From: Karalla daura
Lineage: Eukaryota > Chordata > Actinopteri > Chaetodontiformes > Leiognathidae
Reading direction: 5' to 3'
Assembly: GCA_029224185.1 (NCBI GenBank)
Contig: CM055188.1
Location: forward strand, 10,060,997-10,124,996
Length of the DNA stretch: 64,000 bases
Shown: in pieces, positions 51,947 through 63,989 of the stretch
How the letters are laid out: each line of letters starts with the position of its first letter
How positions within the stretch are numbered: position 1 is the stretch's first letter
Position numbers and translations under genes: made by a program
Notes under the pieces: model-generated
Seen by the model: the letters and a program-made list of their open reading frames with translations, nothing else
What the model was told of the DNA's origin: nothing
The model's database searches: none

Positions 51947-54040
51947 TCTAGCTTGCCTTGCTTGCTGGCCAGTGCCCTTCCCCCGCTGGTCTCTGTGCCA
52001 CCAGGCCACCAGACATCTGGAAGAGAGACAGGGACTCTGGGCTGCTGAGCTGGCTGTTGGCATGCTGCTCTGTCTAAAAGCATACGTCCCAATATCTAAC
52101 CATACCCCAAACCTTAAGTATGCACTTGTGCAAATATTCACTGACTTAAAATGAAAAGAACACAGGCCTCTCTCTTCTCATTAATGTTACAATAAGAATC
52201 TCTTTGCTCCAGCTGTGCACTCCTCATGTTTGTAAAGGGCATAGAGCAAACGTCAACCCCTGACAGCCTGTGGTTATGAACATCAAAGTTCTCCATGTGA
52301 GAATAAACAGTGCATGAATGGGCGCCTAGGTCAGGAGCGTGCAAGTACATACTTCTAGGGACGAGTGTGTGTGGGGGGGGGGTGCAGGACTTGGCTTGTG
52401 TTTTCAAACGAGTGTGAAAAATCAACGTGTGTGTGTGTAGGGCAGAATCATAGCAACAACATGACAACAACATTTCCTCTCATGTTTATGACAGCAACCC
52501 AACATTAATATTATCTGCTAAAATTAAGAGATAAAAAACATGATGTATAGCACTTTCACACTGAAATATGACCATCAAACTAAAAAAAGTTAGGTTAATG
52601 CAGTTAGAAGATCGGTGAGGTCTCTGCTCTGAGCCATATCTCTTACAAATGACAGCAGGCATTTTCTTGTTGGGCACCAAACAAAAAATAACTTTAGCAG
52701 ATTCATTAAATCTTTCTGATGGGACCCAAATTCAGCTCACTGACGCTTTGCAGTTGCCTTTATCAAACGCTGAAGCAAACAATCATTTACCTGTTGTTTT
52801 CACCTGTGGGTGGAGTTAGCTCTGTTGGAAGGGTGAATCATTGTGAGCCTGCAGTTCTTTTTTTGAAGCTATTTCCGTTACAGCTGGAAAAACAGGTTCA
52901 CACCTGCAAAACTTCAGGCTGAGTTGGAGCGAGCGAGTCAGTGAAGCTCTGCTAAGCTGTCCCCATCTGTCCACTGCCCTGCAGATGACCCACACAACGT
53001 AGCTTGACTTATCCAGCGGCCTCTGAGTCAATCTTAACCAGCCCCTGAACTTTGAAGTCGGTCACCACCCAAAGTACAGGTTTTAGCATGTTGATTCACA
53101 AAAATTATGAAAATTTCAAAGCTTCTAGAGAGGTATCAAAGATACGGCATCCTAATGGGTATGAATGGAATTTCATTTGTGTTCGTACATTGCGATTTAT
53201 CAAAAACTGCACATATTGAACTCAAAGCCACTCTGTTACATTATCTTACACACTGTAGGAGTAATGATCCTCCCATATGGCTGTCAGAGGACACATTGCA
53301 TCACCTTGGTAGTCTAAACTTGCACGTGCCTGACACCTCCAGCGCCTTGCCTGTCTGTGGTTAAACAGGGATTTTCTCTGAGAAAATCCTACATAGATTG
53401 AATTTAAAGTTGATGTGTGAGTGTGTGCAATGTTTTTTCAGCCTTTTACACAGTGACCTCTTAAATATCTAGTCAAATTGAAATTGATAGTGAGCTGGAC
53501 TTATTTTCCTTTTTTTCCCCCCCTCATCTCACTTGTAGTATGAGTTCGATTTTGAAGAATTGAACACAGACGGCATTGAGATTTCTTGTGTTACTCCTTG
53601 TGACAAAATAGCTGTAGCTCCACTTTCCTCCTCATCTCAGCAGACACGTTTTTGCATGGATGGACCAGGGTTGAAATAGATGGTCATTTTAAACATGACA
53701 ATGCATTTTAATGAAACAGTGAATCGAATGCTTTGCTCACCTTCAAAACGTCAAACCAACCTATTTATGAGTTGGTCAGTCCTGGTCCTGAAGCTTAAAA
53801 GGTTATTAGAATAATTATTGAAAAGAAACATACATATGCCAACAGAGTTTAATTTTCATTTTTCACTTTTTTTTTCTGTTAACTTCAAATATCACTCGTA
53901 TTCTCTCTGGCTGTATAGACACACAGTGATGTGTAGCCAGTATGATATGGTTGAACTTTGGTGATTTTTCCATGTTTCAGCCATGTTGCTTTGTGACTGG
54001 GGTTGTATACAGGTTATCTTAATAAAGTTGGGATTTGGTG
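51947..54040 (+). other. chmp4b: probable chmp4b 3' UTR and flank
   Basis: No coding sequence recognised. Candidate poly(A) signals AATAAA lie near 52,301 and 54,021; both are plausible. Confidence 0.4.
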
Positions 54041-57000
54041 CAGATGTCATTTTTGCCTCTTTTTATATAGAAGCCGCTTTTGGTCTTTATCTTCACAAAT
54101 TAGCAGCCATCTCAAACTTTTTGCACAGTTGTCAGAAAAATAGTTCCCAAAAACCCACAACGATGGAGGGATCAAGAGACTCGAAGAGGATTGAACCTCA
54201 GCTTTGTTCTCTTGTAAATACTTGCAGCCAAGCATGCCTTTAAACCAGCTCAACCAGCCTGGCAGTGATCCACAGATTGAAAAAAAAAATCTGGGGCTGG
54301 TCTTGGAAGCCTCTTATCTTGGTGAGACAGTCTGGTTGACTTTGTAGTCCTGACACCTGCATTTGAAAAGTAAAACTGGCTTAATAAGGACGTTCTTGAT
54401 GTATCTGACAATGAAATATGTCCAGTCACTTACATTTGAAGATGTAGAAGTTGTAGACTTCCTGTATCTATCTGAATATCACAGATCACCAACAACAGTT
54501 TTGAATACACAAGACTTGTGTTTAACACTTAGTCTTATCATGGGTGAAGTAACTAGATGGACCACAAATGTAGCTGCAAATAACCTGGCTCTATTTGCCT
54601 ACTGTCAGTGTTGTGGATATTATTTATATTCTCTCAGCTTCCTTAATGTCATCCTCCTGCTCAAGTTTGTAAGGGTAGATTCCTTTTTTTCATCGCAACA
54701 ACTTTTTTGCGATTAGAAAGCTTCATGACAAAACCTTGCTAGGATTATATAGTTGCATCATATCTTATTGACTACTACAGTTGTAGAGTCCTCAATGACA
54801 CTTGCGTATTTCTCTGTCAGGAAATTTCCCACAGCTTCATATGGTACATATTGGCTTATGCAAGGGTCATTCTGGATGTAGAAACCTTCTTTCCTTCAGC
54901 CATGCTATACAGGCTTAACGAGGGCAGCAGGAGGAAACGGTGGAGGATGTGAACGAGCTCAACAACATTTTCAACCAGCCTCCTCATCCCACCAGCACCA
55001 ACTGCAGGCTCCTCGTCCTGCACCACCAGATATCCTCCGAATGACATCAGAGATGGGCTCAAGCATCAGGTTGAGGGATGCCATATCTGCCACTGTGGCA
55101 CCATTAATACAGCCTTCATTCAGAAATGTTCTAGTGACATGGCCGTCATGGGGTGTAATAAGGAGGACTGATGGAGATGTACAGAAGCCTGGTGAAGGCC
55201 CTTATCATCTGGTGCTACACCAACCACACGCAGCTCTACACCTCTGAAACCAAAGAACTGGCTATGAACTTTGGGAAGTCTAGACCACTACCATTCGAGG
55301 GGGGGGGGGGGGACCACTTCATTAATGTATTTTAAGTCTAGTTCTGCACATTTCTGCCTATATACTCTCTCTCTGGCTCTCTCTCTCTTAAAGTGGGATT
55401 ATGTGTGTTCTTTTGTGATGTACAGTGGAATATCCCTGAGAGAATTTCTATAAGGGATCAATAAAGTTTATCTTTATTATTCAATTTATCTATACATTCA
55501 TATAATGCTGTTATGGCTTCTAGATGCATGAATACTGAAGACAACGCTGTGGTTGGCTACCACTGACTTTATGGAAAAGTACTGGACTATAAGTCAGTGC
55601 CTCAGTGGCTTACTGTAAGCCTACCCCAAGGCAGAATTGAGAGAAGCATCTCTACGGAGCACATGTGCTTTATTCCTCCAAGTATTAATAAAACTCTTCA
55701 TCATAAGAAATCTTGGACTCCAGTGTACTTTCTCCTCTGACAAATGGACTCCACATTTAAAATCTACAACAAAAGAGACTGGTAGTCACGAAAAGGCTGT
55801 GTGCATTTAGCATGTACTAACAGAAAAGAGAATATTTCAGCAGGGCACTGGCTTAGTCTGGTTAGTCTGTTTGCCAAAATGCTAATGACACAATATCACC
55901 ACCATATTTAGATTGTGATTCGTGGTCCTCAATAAAGCATTGCAAAACAGACATTTTCATATATTTTTCTCAGTCTGATTGCACAAAGCTCCCACTGCAC
56001 ACAATGACATTTTAGAAATTCCAGCAAAGCAAAGCTGTAATACAGGATGGATTACTGCATGACTTTCACACTTAAAATCACCAAATGCTGCTCTTTGAGG
56101 TGTAACTGGGTTTTGATCACTTCAAACTCACTTTAAACTGTGGAGTCTAGTTTGGTTGTGGTGTACATAGACACAATAAACATTGTTTTTACATTGTATT
56201 TACAATAGTACAATAACATCTGTGACTTGCACCTAGTGAAGTGTTGTATTATGGAGTGCATTCATAATCTACTTATAAAAGAAAGGGGTAAAATCCTACT
56301 GTACAAATAATCCTACTTATGAGGAAAAACATGATTCTCTCAGCATTAAGTAAAGTCAAAGATGTGCTTTGAACTGGTGACAGTGGAACTGTGATGTGAC
56401 GTGATTTGAATACACCTGCTGTGTTAACTAGAAATAAAGACTCAATTTACAAAAGACCACTGTAGTCAGTGTCAAGATCACTTGAACCATGTGAAAGCTT
56501 CGGGTGTTGGTTGAGTGGAAGGAACTTCTTGTTTCCCTCCAAGGGCATTTCTTCAAGTAAAATCATATCTGGATCCAGGTGAAAGATTCAGAGGAAATTG
56601 GCTGGCAAATAATCTGTTTTTTTGGTTGAACAAACTAGAGAATTGCGTGTCAGTGGTCCTCATAACAGCAGCATCTGGAGAGCTCTACTTGCAAGAATAC
56701 CATAAAGAAAAGGTTGCATAAAATGTTATGTTACATAACATAAAATGTCAGTCAAGAGAGCACAACTAAATGTAGTAAAATAATTATATGCAGTAAACTT
56801 TTAAATAATGTCAGTTTTCATGAATTGTACTTGTATCTCATTTTCGGTTAGGCTGAAATGTGTCTCAAGAAGATCACTGTGGATCAGAGTGAAAAAGTGA
56901 TTTGTTAACTTGTGTGTTGTAATTTAACTTCCGTCTGTCAAATGGTTTGTTTAAGTTTTGCATCATGTTGAAGCAGTTTGTCAAGCAATTTTAGCAGCAA

Positions 57001-58050
57001 GTATCTGCGTAGGGGGAGAAAAAAAACAAAAACATTTCTTCGAATAAGTCACATAAAATGTAGCAACTGCATCACCTGGAGTATTTTTGAGCAGAGTTTA
57101 ACATCCCGTAGCCAACTTTTGAGCTATAACACATGCCAGAAATACAAGTAAATGTTTAAGGAAATGTTGACCTTTCTCCTCAGTGACCCAAAGACAAGGT
57201 CTGATATGAATGTAAAACTGGTGCAAAGGACAAGGCTGGGCTTGGAATAGAGGTTTGGCCATGTCCATTCTTTTTCATTGAATCAAACACACACCTAAGT
57301 GGTGTCGGCATACCTAGCTCTATATTTTATTCTTCATTCATACCCATACTTTTTGGGATAATGTCTCGTACATACCAGCAAAATGCCAACCAGCACTACT
57401 ATGTCCACTTTGTTTTTAATGTCACGTTAATCATGAAATCAATGCAACATTTCTACATGTCCTATCTTTTGACATTTTGACATTTTTTTTCACATTATTA
57501 CATGACCATTGGTTGCTGAACATAGTTGCTTCACAGTGCCACCATGAACTTATTCACCCCGTGAGAGGAGTCAGTAGTCTGTAACCTTAACTAGAAGTAC
57601 TTTTGACTGCATTTACATTTTTCACCTAAGTAAACAGCTGATACTGTGCTGCTATCACAAGTATCTGGACTGAACAACTGCTGTGGACTCATTGACTTGT
57701 TCTATTGTTACTAAACCACTTTGTCCCAGGTTACCTGTGTATCAGTTTGTGGTAATCTTTATAATTGTGTTGGTGACTCTCCCTAGGTAGCAGTGCTTGA
57801 GGATCACTCCAATATCTACTAAAATCTCTATATATATTCTTTATCTTTTTTCATTAAAAGTTGTTTACTCAATGCAAATTTTATTTTTCATCATGTTTAA
57901 TCATTCTTCTGTTCCAGCACATCCTCATGTATGACAAAAATAAATAAATATTCCTGTTGGGAGAAGAAGCAAAAAACCCAGTTACACATTACTGACTTGC
58001 CAGATCAAACTTGTTCAGGCCAAACTTGTTCCAGCTCACCCGTTCCAAAC
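54041..58050. other. intergenic region between chmp4b and ahcy
   Basis: No gene recognised. A decayed LINE 3' portion occupies about 54,880-55,490. The remainder (55,500-58,050) is A/T-rich with nothing I can name. Confidence 0.5.
54880..55490 (+). mobile_element. degenerate LINE 3' end
   Basis: Broken frames such as QLYTSETKELAMNFGKS resemble the region after the reverse-transcriptase active site of L2/Rex-type LINEs, and the segment ends GGGATCAATAAAG followed by a short TTTATCT tail, the usual 3' end of these elements. Frameshifts throughout and a poly-G run near 55,300 show it is inactive. Confidence 0.5.
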
Positions 58051-58065
58051 TGGACTCGTCTTCTG

Positions 58066-58151
58066 ATTGGTCAGCCGGATCCAGAATCATCAACATCAAC
58101 CGTCGTCCAATGAAATCACTCAACCGTGGGGCGGGATCTGCCTCAGCCAAT
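58066..58151 (+). promoter_or_regulatory. ahcy: three evenly spaced CCAAT boxes of the ahcy promoter
   Basis: ATTGG at 58066-58070, CCAAT at 58107-58111 and CCAAT at 58147-58151 have starts 41 and 40 bases apart. They lie about 95-180 bases before the inferred start, typical of NF-Y-driven housekeeping promoters. Confidence 0.65.
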
Positions 58152-58214
58152 CACACACCGAGTTTTACAATTAGCACCACCCACTGGTCTGAACTGTTTG
58201 AATGTGGCGTCGAC

Positions 58215-58268
58215 CATAAAAAGCGAGCGGCGTCGTTGCCGTCCCTCCCTCTCTGCCTCTTTTTCGGC
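58215..58268 (+). promoter_or_regulatory. ahcy: ahcy TATA-like box and 5'-TOP-like start region
   Basis: CATAAAAAG at 58215-58223 is followed 20-45 bases on by an almost pure pyrimidine run (about 58242-58265, CCCTCCCTCTCTGCCTCTTT). A transcript starting here would begin with a terminal oligopyrimidine tract, the hallmark of translation-factor genes and snoRNA host genes. The start point is inferred, not mapped. Confidence 0.5.
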
Positions 58269-58319
58269 CAGGCTGCTGCAGCCCTCAATCTACACGCTTC
58301 CAACCTCAGAAAACGACAA

Positions 58320-61300
58320 TGTCTGACAAACTTGCCTACAAAGTTGGTGAGGGTCGATACTTATTCTTTTCATAGAGCTTTGATTAAGTGCAGTAGAGTT
58401 TTGTGTTTGCTATTGTGTGAAATGTGCATGTGTAACAGCCTCATTTAGCCTTAATGCTAAGTATGCAACGTTTATTCCTTCATCATCGCACCTGCTTCGT
58501 TTTGAGTGGTTTCAGGGCGCAATAAGTCGGAGCCTGTCCAGCGCAGATTGGGTCAAAGACAGGGAATACACCCTGGTCACACACGCGCACAGTGCACCAT
58601 GCACTCACAGCTAGGGTAAAAAAAAGAGTCTCCGATCAGCCTAACCACGCAAGGTTTGAAGTGTGAGAGGACACTAGGCAGATACAGGGTAAACAAAAGC
58701 GTAATTTGTGAAGTAAATGGCATATGGCTCTCACTGACTTTGTTGTCAGCTAGCATGTGGCCCCTTGAATTAATGTGGTCTTTAACTGAAGGCGTTTGCA
58801 GTTTCTTATTTATTTCGCTACCGAAATCGACTCCTAAGCACTTTTTGACTCCCGCAATCTCAGTTAGCTCCAATCTTACGAATGAATCGACACGTAAGGC
58901 TCGTTGTGGCGTCAAGCATGTGTAGAAAACCCACTACCAGCCTCTGGGTATTGTAGTTTTTGTACTGAGCCGCTAGCGCGACTGCCCTGCAGTGACGGTG
59001 CCGGTGAACTACAGTTCCCGTGATGCCCCGGGACTCTCCGCTGGGTCATGTTTGACTGACGGGAGCAGGTAGTGCCGGGCTGTATGTTACTTCCACAATG
59101 TAGTGCTCGCACGTGGTGCTGTGAAACACCCACCTGACGACTTGCGAATGTGCGTGTACCTGCACCTAAAACTTCACATGCAGAAACGCCAGTCAGTTCG
59201 CATAAAGCCATGGATAATGTTAAAATTATTCTGTAATCATAATATTCATCAGCATCGACGAAGGCTCAGCCGCGTGTTGTGGCTGCTGTATGTGTGAACC
59301 TGCAGGTGGAGCTAGTGAAACTAGCACAACAACTTGCACAATCTCGAAACAATAGATAGCGTCCGTCGGGGCAAAGTCTGCTTGCAATTAGTTGTCAGTG
59401 GTTCAACACAATGAATGGTCTTGTCAAGTCCTAATACGGTAATAAATGTTTTATTGCCCGTTTACCGCAGACAATTCAACTCGGTTAAACATTTTAACCC
59501 CCCCCTCCCCACCTACAACACTCTGCGGTTCAATCGTTTAAAGGTAGTATTTGACTATTTAGGAGTATTTTGTTGTAGATTTTCTTTAAAATGATTGGTC
59601 GAAGAAATAATCTGCAGATTACATAAATGTTTGACATTTGAAAATCCGGAAAGCTTCTATTTTGAAGTACAGTGATTTGCTGGACGAGAATGGGATTTGA
59701 TCAGCTGGTATTGTTGGTCCTGCTGGTCTGGGCGACACAATAAATCGCATACCCACAGAGATTTCACTCGGTGACTTTTAGTTCAGTGACTGCACTGACC
59801 GCAATTTGACCTTATGTCCCTAATCATCTCTGGTTTGTTATTCAGCCCTATGCTGGTTTGGTGCAGTCAGCACTAAGGTGTGTTTGCATAGGCTGCAGCC
59901 GCAGGGGTGGGCGGCTGTGCCCTCTGCCCTCCATCCTCTACTCTGAACTTTATCTGCAGCATACATCAGTAGTACCCCATTGCCTGATAAATCAGGATCC
60001 TTTCTGTTCTCTGACACAGATCTAAAATGTAAACATCAGGGCCATCGCTTATTTTTTAAGTGTGTAGATTTTCTTGCTACAACATTAATATGTCCCCCCT
60101 CCACTGCGAAGCGATTTTTTTTTAAGCCAGGTGTGGTCACTCAAACTTTCCCATGATTGCTAAGTACGAAGGGATAAGGCTATGCTGCCTTCCTGATGGC
60201 CATTTCCCCCAACACGTGTACACACTCTCACACACGCGTGCATGCACGCACGCACGCACGCACGCACGCAAGCACCACCTCCTCTACATTTACTCCTTAG
60301 TGTTTTTACTTGATGTTTCAAATACAGAAATCCTCCAATATTCGATTTTTGACTGGTTGTTAAACTGAAAATTTGAGGCCTGTTTTTTTTAACTTGAAGG
60401 TTTCGTTTTTTTCCCCTGCTGCTTATTTGAATTGATTTCTGTTTATTAAATTGATCCCTCTTACACTACTGGAGGGCAACTGCCAGTGTTACAGCTGTAT
60501 CATCAGGGCAACGGAGACACAGGAGGTTTCTCCTCCTGTCCAGAACTGGAGTTTGGCAAGAATCTGTGTAATCTGTGTATTGTCATCCCTCTTAAATATT
60601 CCATCTCCCTCTGTCTCCTAGCTGACATCAGCCTGGCCGAATGGGGGCGGAAGGCCATTGAAATTGCAGAAAATGAGATGCCAGGTCTCATGAAGATGAG
60701 AGAGCTGTACGGTCAGTCCAAGCCACTGAAGGGTGCACGCATTGCTGGTTGCCTCCACATGACCCTGCAGACCGCTGTGCTCATCGAGACCCTCACTGCA
60801 CTTGGAGCTGAAGTGAGATTTACTGAATGTTTATGAACATTTACTCATAGAAAGGGCGTCAACTCTTTTTGTCCTGTCTGTGCTTGTCCTGAAACTGCCT
60901 GAGATTCATTCAGTGTTTGGCCAGTAGCAGCCCAAACATTTTTATCCTGTCTGACAAAAGATTAGTCTTCGGGGAAGTGCTCTTCATTGCTGGAGTGTGT
61001 TTCCCACTGTCTACCTCGAGGCCAGTATGTTATCGAGTTAGTTTTTATCTACATGAGTGGGACTGGTTTTGTCCTGTAGGAGCCTGGCCTTGAGAACCAA
61101 CTCGGACTGGATTTTCTCAGCCACTGGCCAGTACTCCAACATGAACATGAAAGTCTGTTTTTTTTTTCTATTCTACAGGGTAAATATTGAATAAGCAGTC
61201 AGTGTTCAAATCATTTTATGATGTATAAAATGATAAATAATGAACCTTGTACTTTGTCATGCTGCTCCAGTGTGAATTGACTGTACAGCAGAGAAGTTGC

Positions 61301-63989
61301 TGGAACCCAGCCAGAGGCACTAGATGGCAGCAGTGCTTGTTGGCTAGATGCATTAAGCAGATGCAGTTTTTTGTCTTAACACTGGAACACAATCTGTAAA
61401 AACTGCACAGAGTTCAGATGTTTGATTAAAAACGTTTACTTGTTAAGTCGGAATAGTATCAAACATTGTAGACAGTCATCCTGATTCTTCCTTGTCTTTT
61501 CCCCCTTTGTTAGATCTCCCCTCTTGTTAGATCTCATTTAACAAAACTTACTCACTGTCACTGCAGGGTCAAGACAAGACAAGTTTAAGCTATCAATGTC
61601 TAGCACTCAAGTGTGAATTTAACAACTGTTTTCTGCATTATTGTGTATAATTTGTGCTTTATTGCCCCTTGAGGCGTTGCAGCCCAACTGCATGTGTTGC
61701 AGCTGTGTCATAAGGTGGCAGAGAGAAACAGGTGGTGGTCTGCACCGAGCCTCTATAACTCTGAGTGTCTTGGAGTGATTGTCACCACCAACACTTGACC
61801 ACACCAAGTGAATCGTGGTCGCAGTGGCTTAGTTGTGCAAAAAAAGGATGCACAATAATTACCTTTATTTACAGAGATATGCCGTTTTGTTGTCCTCAGG
61901 TTCAGTGGTCCAGCTGCAATATCTTCTCCACTCAGGATCACGCCGCTGCCGCCATTGCCAAGGCTGGCATTCCAGGTAAAGCTCCCTCCTCAGGCATGGT
62001 TTAGTATCTATGACTTGTACAGTTACCTGGGCAGATCTGTGCATGTCAACGGGTTCAAGATGAGCTGTAAGTGTTTCTTTGTGTCCAGCAAAGATTTGTC
62101 GGAGGATGTTTTTTCCCCAGATATCGTTTAACAAATGATTTAATGCCATGTGAGACCTGGCAGCTCAACCATCAGTGCTGCAGCTGTGCTGCAAGATGGC
62201 AGAGAGACAGGTGGTAGTCTGAACTGACTCTACAACACATGGAGGAGTCTGAATGATTATCTCCACTGTCACTTCACTCCAACTGCCAGTGGGTAGGAAT
62301 GTTAATATCCGACTTTGACTCTCTTTAAACTCTATACTCTCCTTATGTGCAGTGTATGCGTGGAAAGGCGAGACTGATGAAGAGTACATGTGGTGCATCG
62401 AGCAGACTCTGTACTGGAAAGATGGTCAGCCCCTGAACATGATCCTTGATGATGGAGGAGACCTCACCAACCTCGTCCACCAAAAATATCCCAAACTGCT
62501 GGCAGGTCAGTTAGCTTTTGTGTGAAATCCATTTTCATTCATGTCTTGTGGTGTAGAACTAAGAAATAACAAATGCATGCACCTGGTCTATTTTCTGAAT
62601 ATATTTCTCTGTTTAAGATGATTTCTTCTCATGTGATTGATTTTAACTCTGTTCATCAAAGATTTTTTTTAATCTATGTTCTCTCCAGGTCTTTTTCATA
62701 TATATATATTTTTCAATGTTGGTCATGGTGTTCTTGCTTTAATGCCCCTTGAGGCGTTGCAGCCCAACCGCACGTGTTGCAGCTGTGTCATAAGGTGGCA
62801 GAGAGAAACAGGTGGTGGTCTGCACCGAGCCTCTATAACTCTGAGTGTCTTGGAGTGATTGTCACTGCCAACAGTCAAAGTTGCACATAGGACCTCATTT
62901 ATCAAGTGAGCATGGAAACAGGTGTAGTCTCTAGCGTTGCCTGTGGTTTGTAAAATGTGCCTTCCCACAAATCGCAGCATAAAAATGAGTGGACAGCAGA
63001 AATGTGGTGGCTGAAAACATAGTTTGAATGTCAGTCATCTAATTTAATCTAATCTCAATTAAGAGATCTGCCTCGAGACTTACTGAAAAGGATGGAAAAA
63101 CCTTTCAGACACGAGAAATACGTCTTTATATTTGTCCTAAAAACAAACACAAATAGTACATTTTACATTTCAATTGCATAAAGAGAGGAGGTTCCCAGTT
63201 TTCAGCCCTTAGCCAGAGAGTATCCATGAGCTCCAACGAGAGAGAATGATTAGTTGTTGAAACAAATTGCTCTTTAAGCAATTAACAGTACCCTGAAATG
63301 GAAATTATAATTTGAAACATCATCTGTAAAATCTTTCATTCACAGTTGTGCGATTGTCTCCTCCTGTGCCTAAAATTCTAACTCGTGCACACTTGATAAA
63401 TGAGCATGTGTGTGTGTATTCAAGCATGCAAAGTGGTTTTCTTAAAACGGGGTGCCCTTTACTCCAGGAGAGTTGTTTTAGGGGATTTTCTATAATCATC
63501 GAATGTCACATTTCCAGGTATCAAAGGTTTGTCAGAGGAGACCACCACAGGTGTCCACAACCTGTACAAGATGCTGAAAAAGGGCGAGCTCAAAGTGCCC
63601 GCCATCAACGTTAATGACTCCGTCACCAAGGTAACAATCTCAAACTTCAGTCTTTTTCCTTGTGACATTGATTAAAATTAACAGAAGTGTGCCAGTCTTC
63701 AGTTACGGTGCATGAAAAGAAGTGTTAAACCTGGGACCTGTTTAATGGTTGATGTAACTCTTGATTTTATCCACTTTGTAGAGTAAATTCGACAACCTGT
63801 ACGGATGCAGAGAGAGTCTGATCGATGGCATCAAGCGAGCCACTGATGTGATGATCGCTGGTAAAGTTGCTGTGGTGGCGGGCTACGGTGACGTGGGCAA
63901 AGGCTGCGTCCAGGCTCTGCGTGGATTTGGAGCCCGTGTCATTGTCACTGAGATCGACCCGATCAATGCCCTGCAGGCTGCCATGGAGG
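58320..63989 (+). CDS. ahcy: S-adenosylhomocysteine hydrolase, first six coding exons, cut by window edge
   Basis: Exons 58320-58347, 60622-60812, 61900-61975, 62353-62505, 63518-63630 and 63782-63989 join in frame to 256 codons plus one base, about 60% of the roughly 430-aa enzyme. AHCY reversibly splits S-adenosylhomocysteine into adenosine and homocysteine, relieving product inhibition of methyltransferases; it is a cytosolic NAD-dependent tetramer. Visible: MSDKLAYKVADI start; substrate-site HMTLQTAVLIETL and NIFSTQDHAAAA; NMILDDGGDLTN with the catalytic aspartate; SEETTTGVHNLY with the catalytic glutamate; NDSVTKSKFDN with the catalytic lysine, aspartate and asparagine; and the NAD-binding GYGDVGKG. 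One residue is inserted relative to human (DGQPL against DGPL). The last exon ends in a consensus GTAAGT donor, so the gene continues beyond the window. Introns 1-4 carry a repeated snoRNA-like block. Confidence 0.97.
60238..60270. repeat. (GCAC)n tetranucleotide repeat in ahcy intron 1
   Basis: About seven GCAC units after a CA-rich stretch. Confidence 0.9.
60451..60596 (+). ncRNA. diverged relative of the ahcy intronic snoRNA-like block (intron 1)
   Basis: The stretch around 60478-60527 aligns with copy A: AACTGCCAGTGTTACAGCTG matches AACTGCATGTGTTGCAGCTG, followed by similar TCAT and ACAGG segments. A lower stem TTG..CCCT/AGGGCAA is possible, but the H and ACA boxes are not both recognisable. 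It is in sense orientation and just before exon 2. Either a decayed copy or a distant family member. Confidence 0.35.
61663..61796 (+). ncRNA. candidate H/ACA snoRNA, copy A (ahcy intron 2)
   Basis: 134 nt. The 5' hairpin has lower stem TGCCCCTT (61663-61670) with AAGGTGGCA (61712-61720, one bulge) and upper stem CAGC..CAAC (61680-61688) with GTTG..GCTG (61696-61705); the internal loop between them is a possible pseudouridylation pocket. AGAGAA at 61722-61727 fits the H box ANANNA and starts 17 nt after the end of the upper stem, close to the 14-16 nt rule. The 3' hairpin has lower stem GGTGGTG (61731-61737) with CACCACC (61783-61789), followed by ACA at 61791-61793 and three bases. Whether the family is known was not checked, and no target was identified. 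Confidence 0.6.
62144..62275 (+). ncRNA. diverged copy C of the snoRNA-like block (ahcy intron 3)
   Basis: Aligns with copies A and B over its whole length (TGCAGCTGTG, GGCAGAGAGACAGGTGGT, GGAGT.TGAATGATT). The first lower stem is kept with different bases, TGCCAT (62144-62149) with ATGGCA (62196-62201), but the H box is imperfect (AGAGAC) and no ACA is found at the expected end. Probably a decayed or altered paralogue. Confidence 0.45.
62743..62876 (+). ncRNA. candidate H/ACA snoRNA, copy B (ahcy intron 4)
   Basis: 134 nt, the same length as copy A and with few differences. Two lie in the apical loop of the first hairpin. In the last stem CACCACC has become CACTGCC, which still pairs with GGTGGTG through G-U pairs. 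The H box AGAGAA (62802-62807) and ACA (62871-62873) are unchanged. Sequence on either side of the block is unrelated to that around copy A. Confidence 0.6.

Noticed and set aside
53107..53364. 85-residue frame downstream of chmp4b
   Set aside because: No recognisable family, no splice partners; likely chance in 3' UTR or flank.
53546..53680. Exon-like frame starting YEFDFEELNTDG after a pyrimidine-AG
   Set aside because: Only about 45 codons, ends in a stop with no partner exon in the same phase and no family match.
58011..58448. 145-residue frame over the ahcy start region
   Set aside because: It spans the CCAAT boxes, TATA-like box and exon 1 in a different frame from the true AHCY start.
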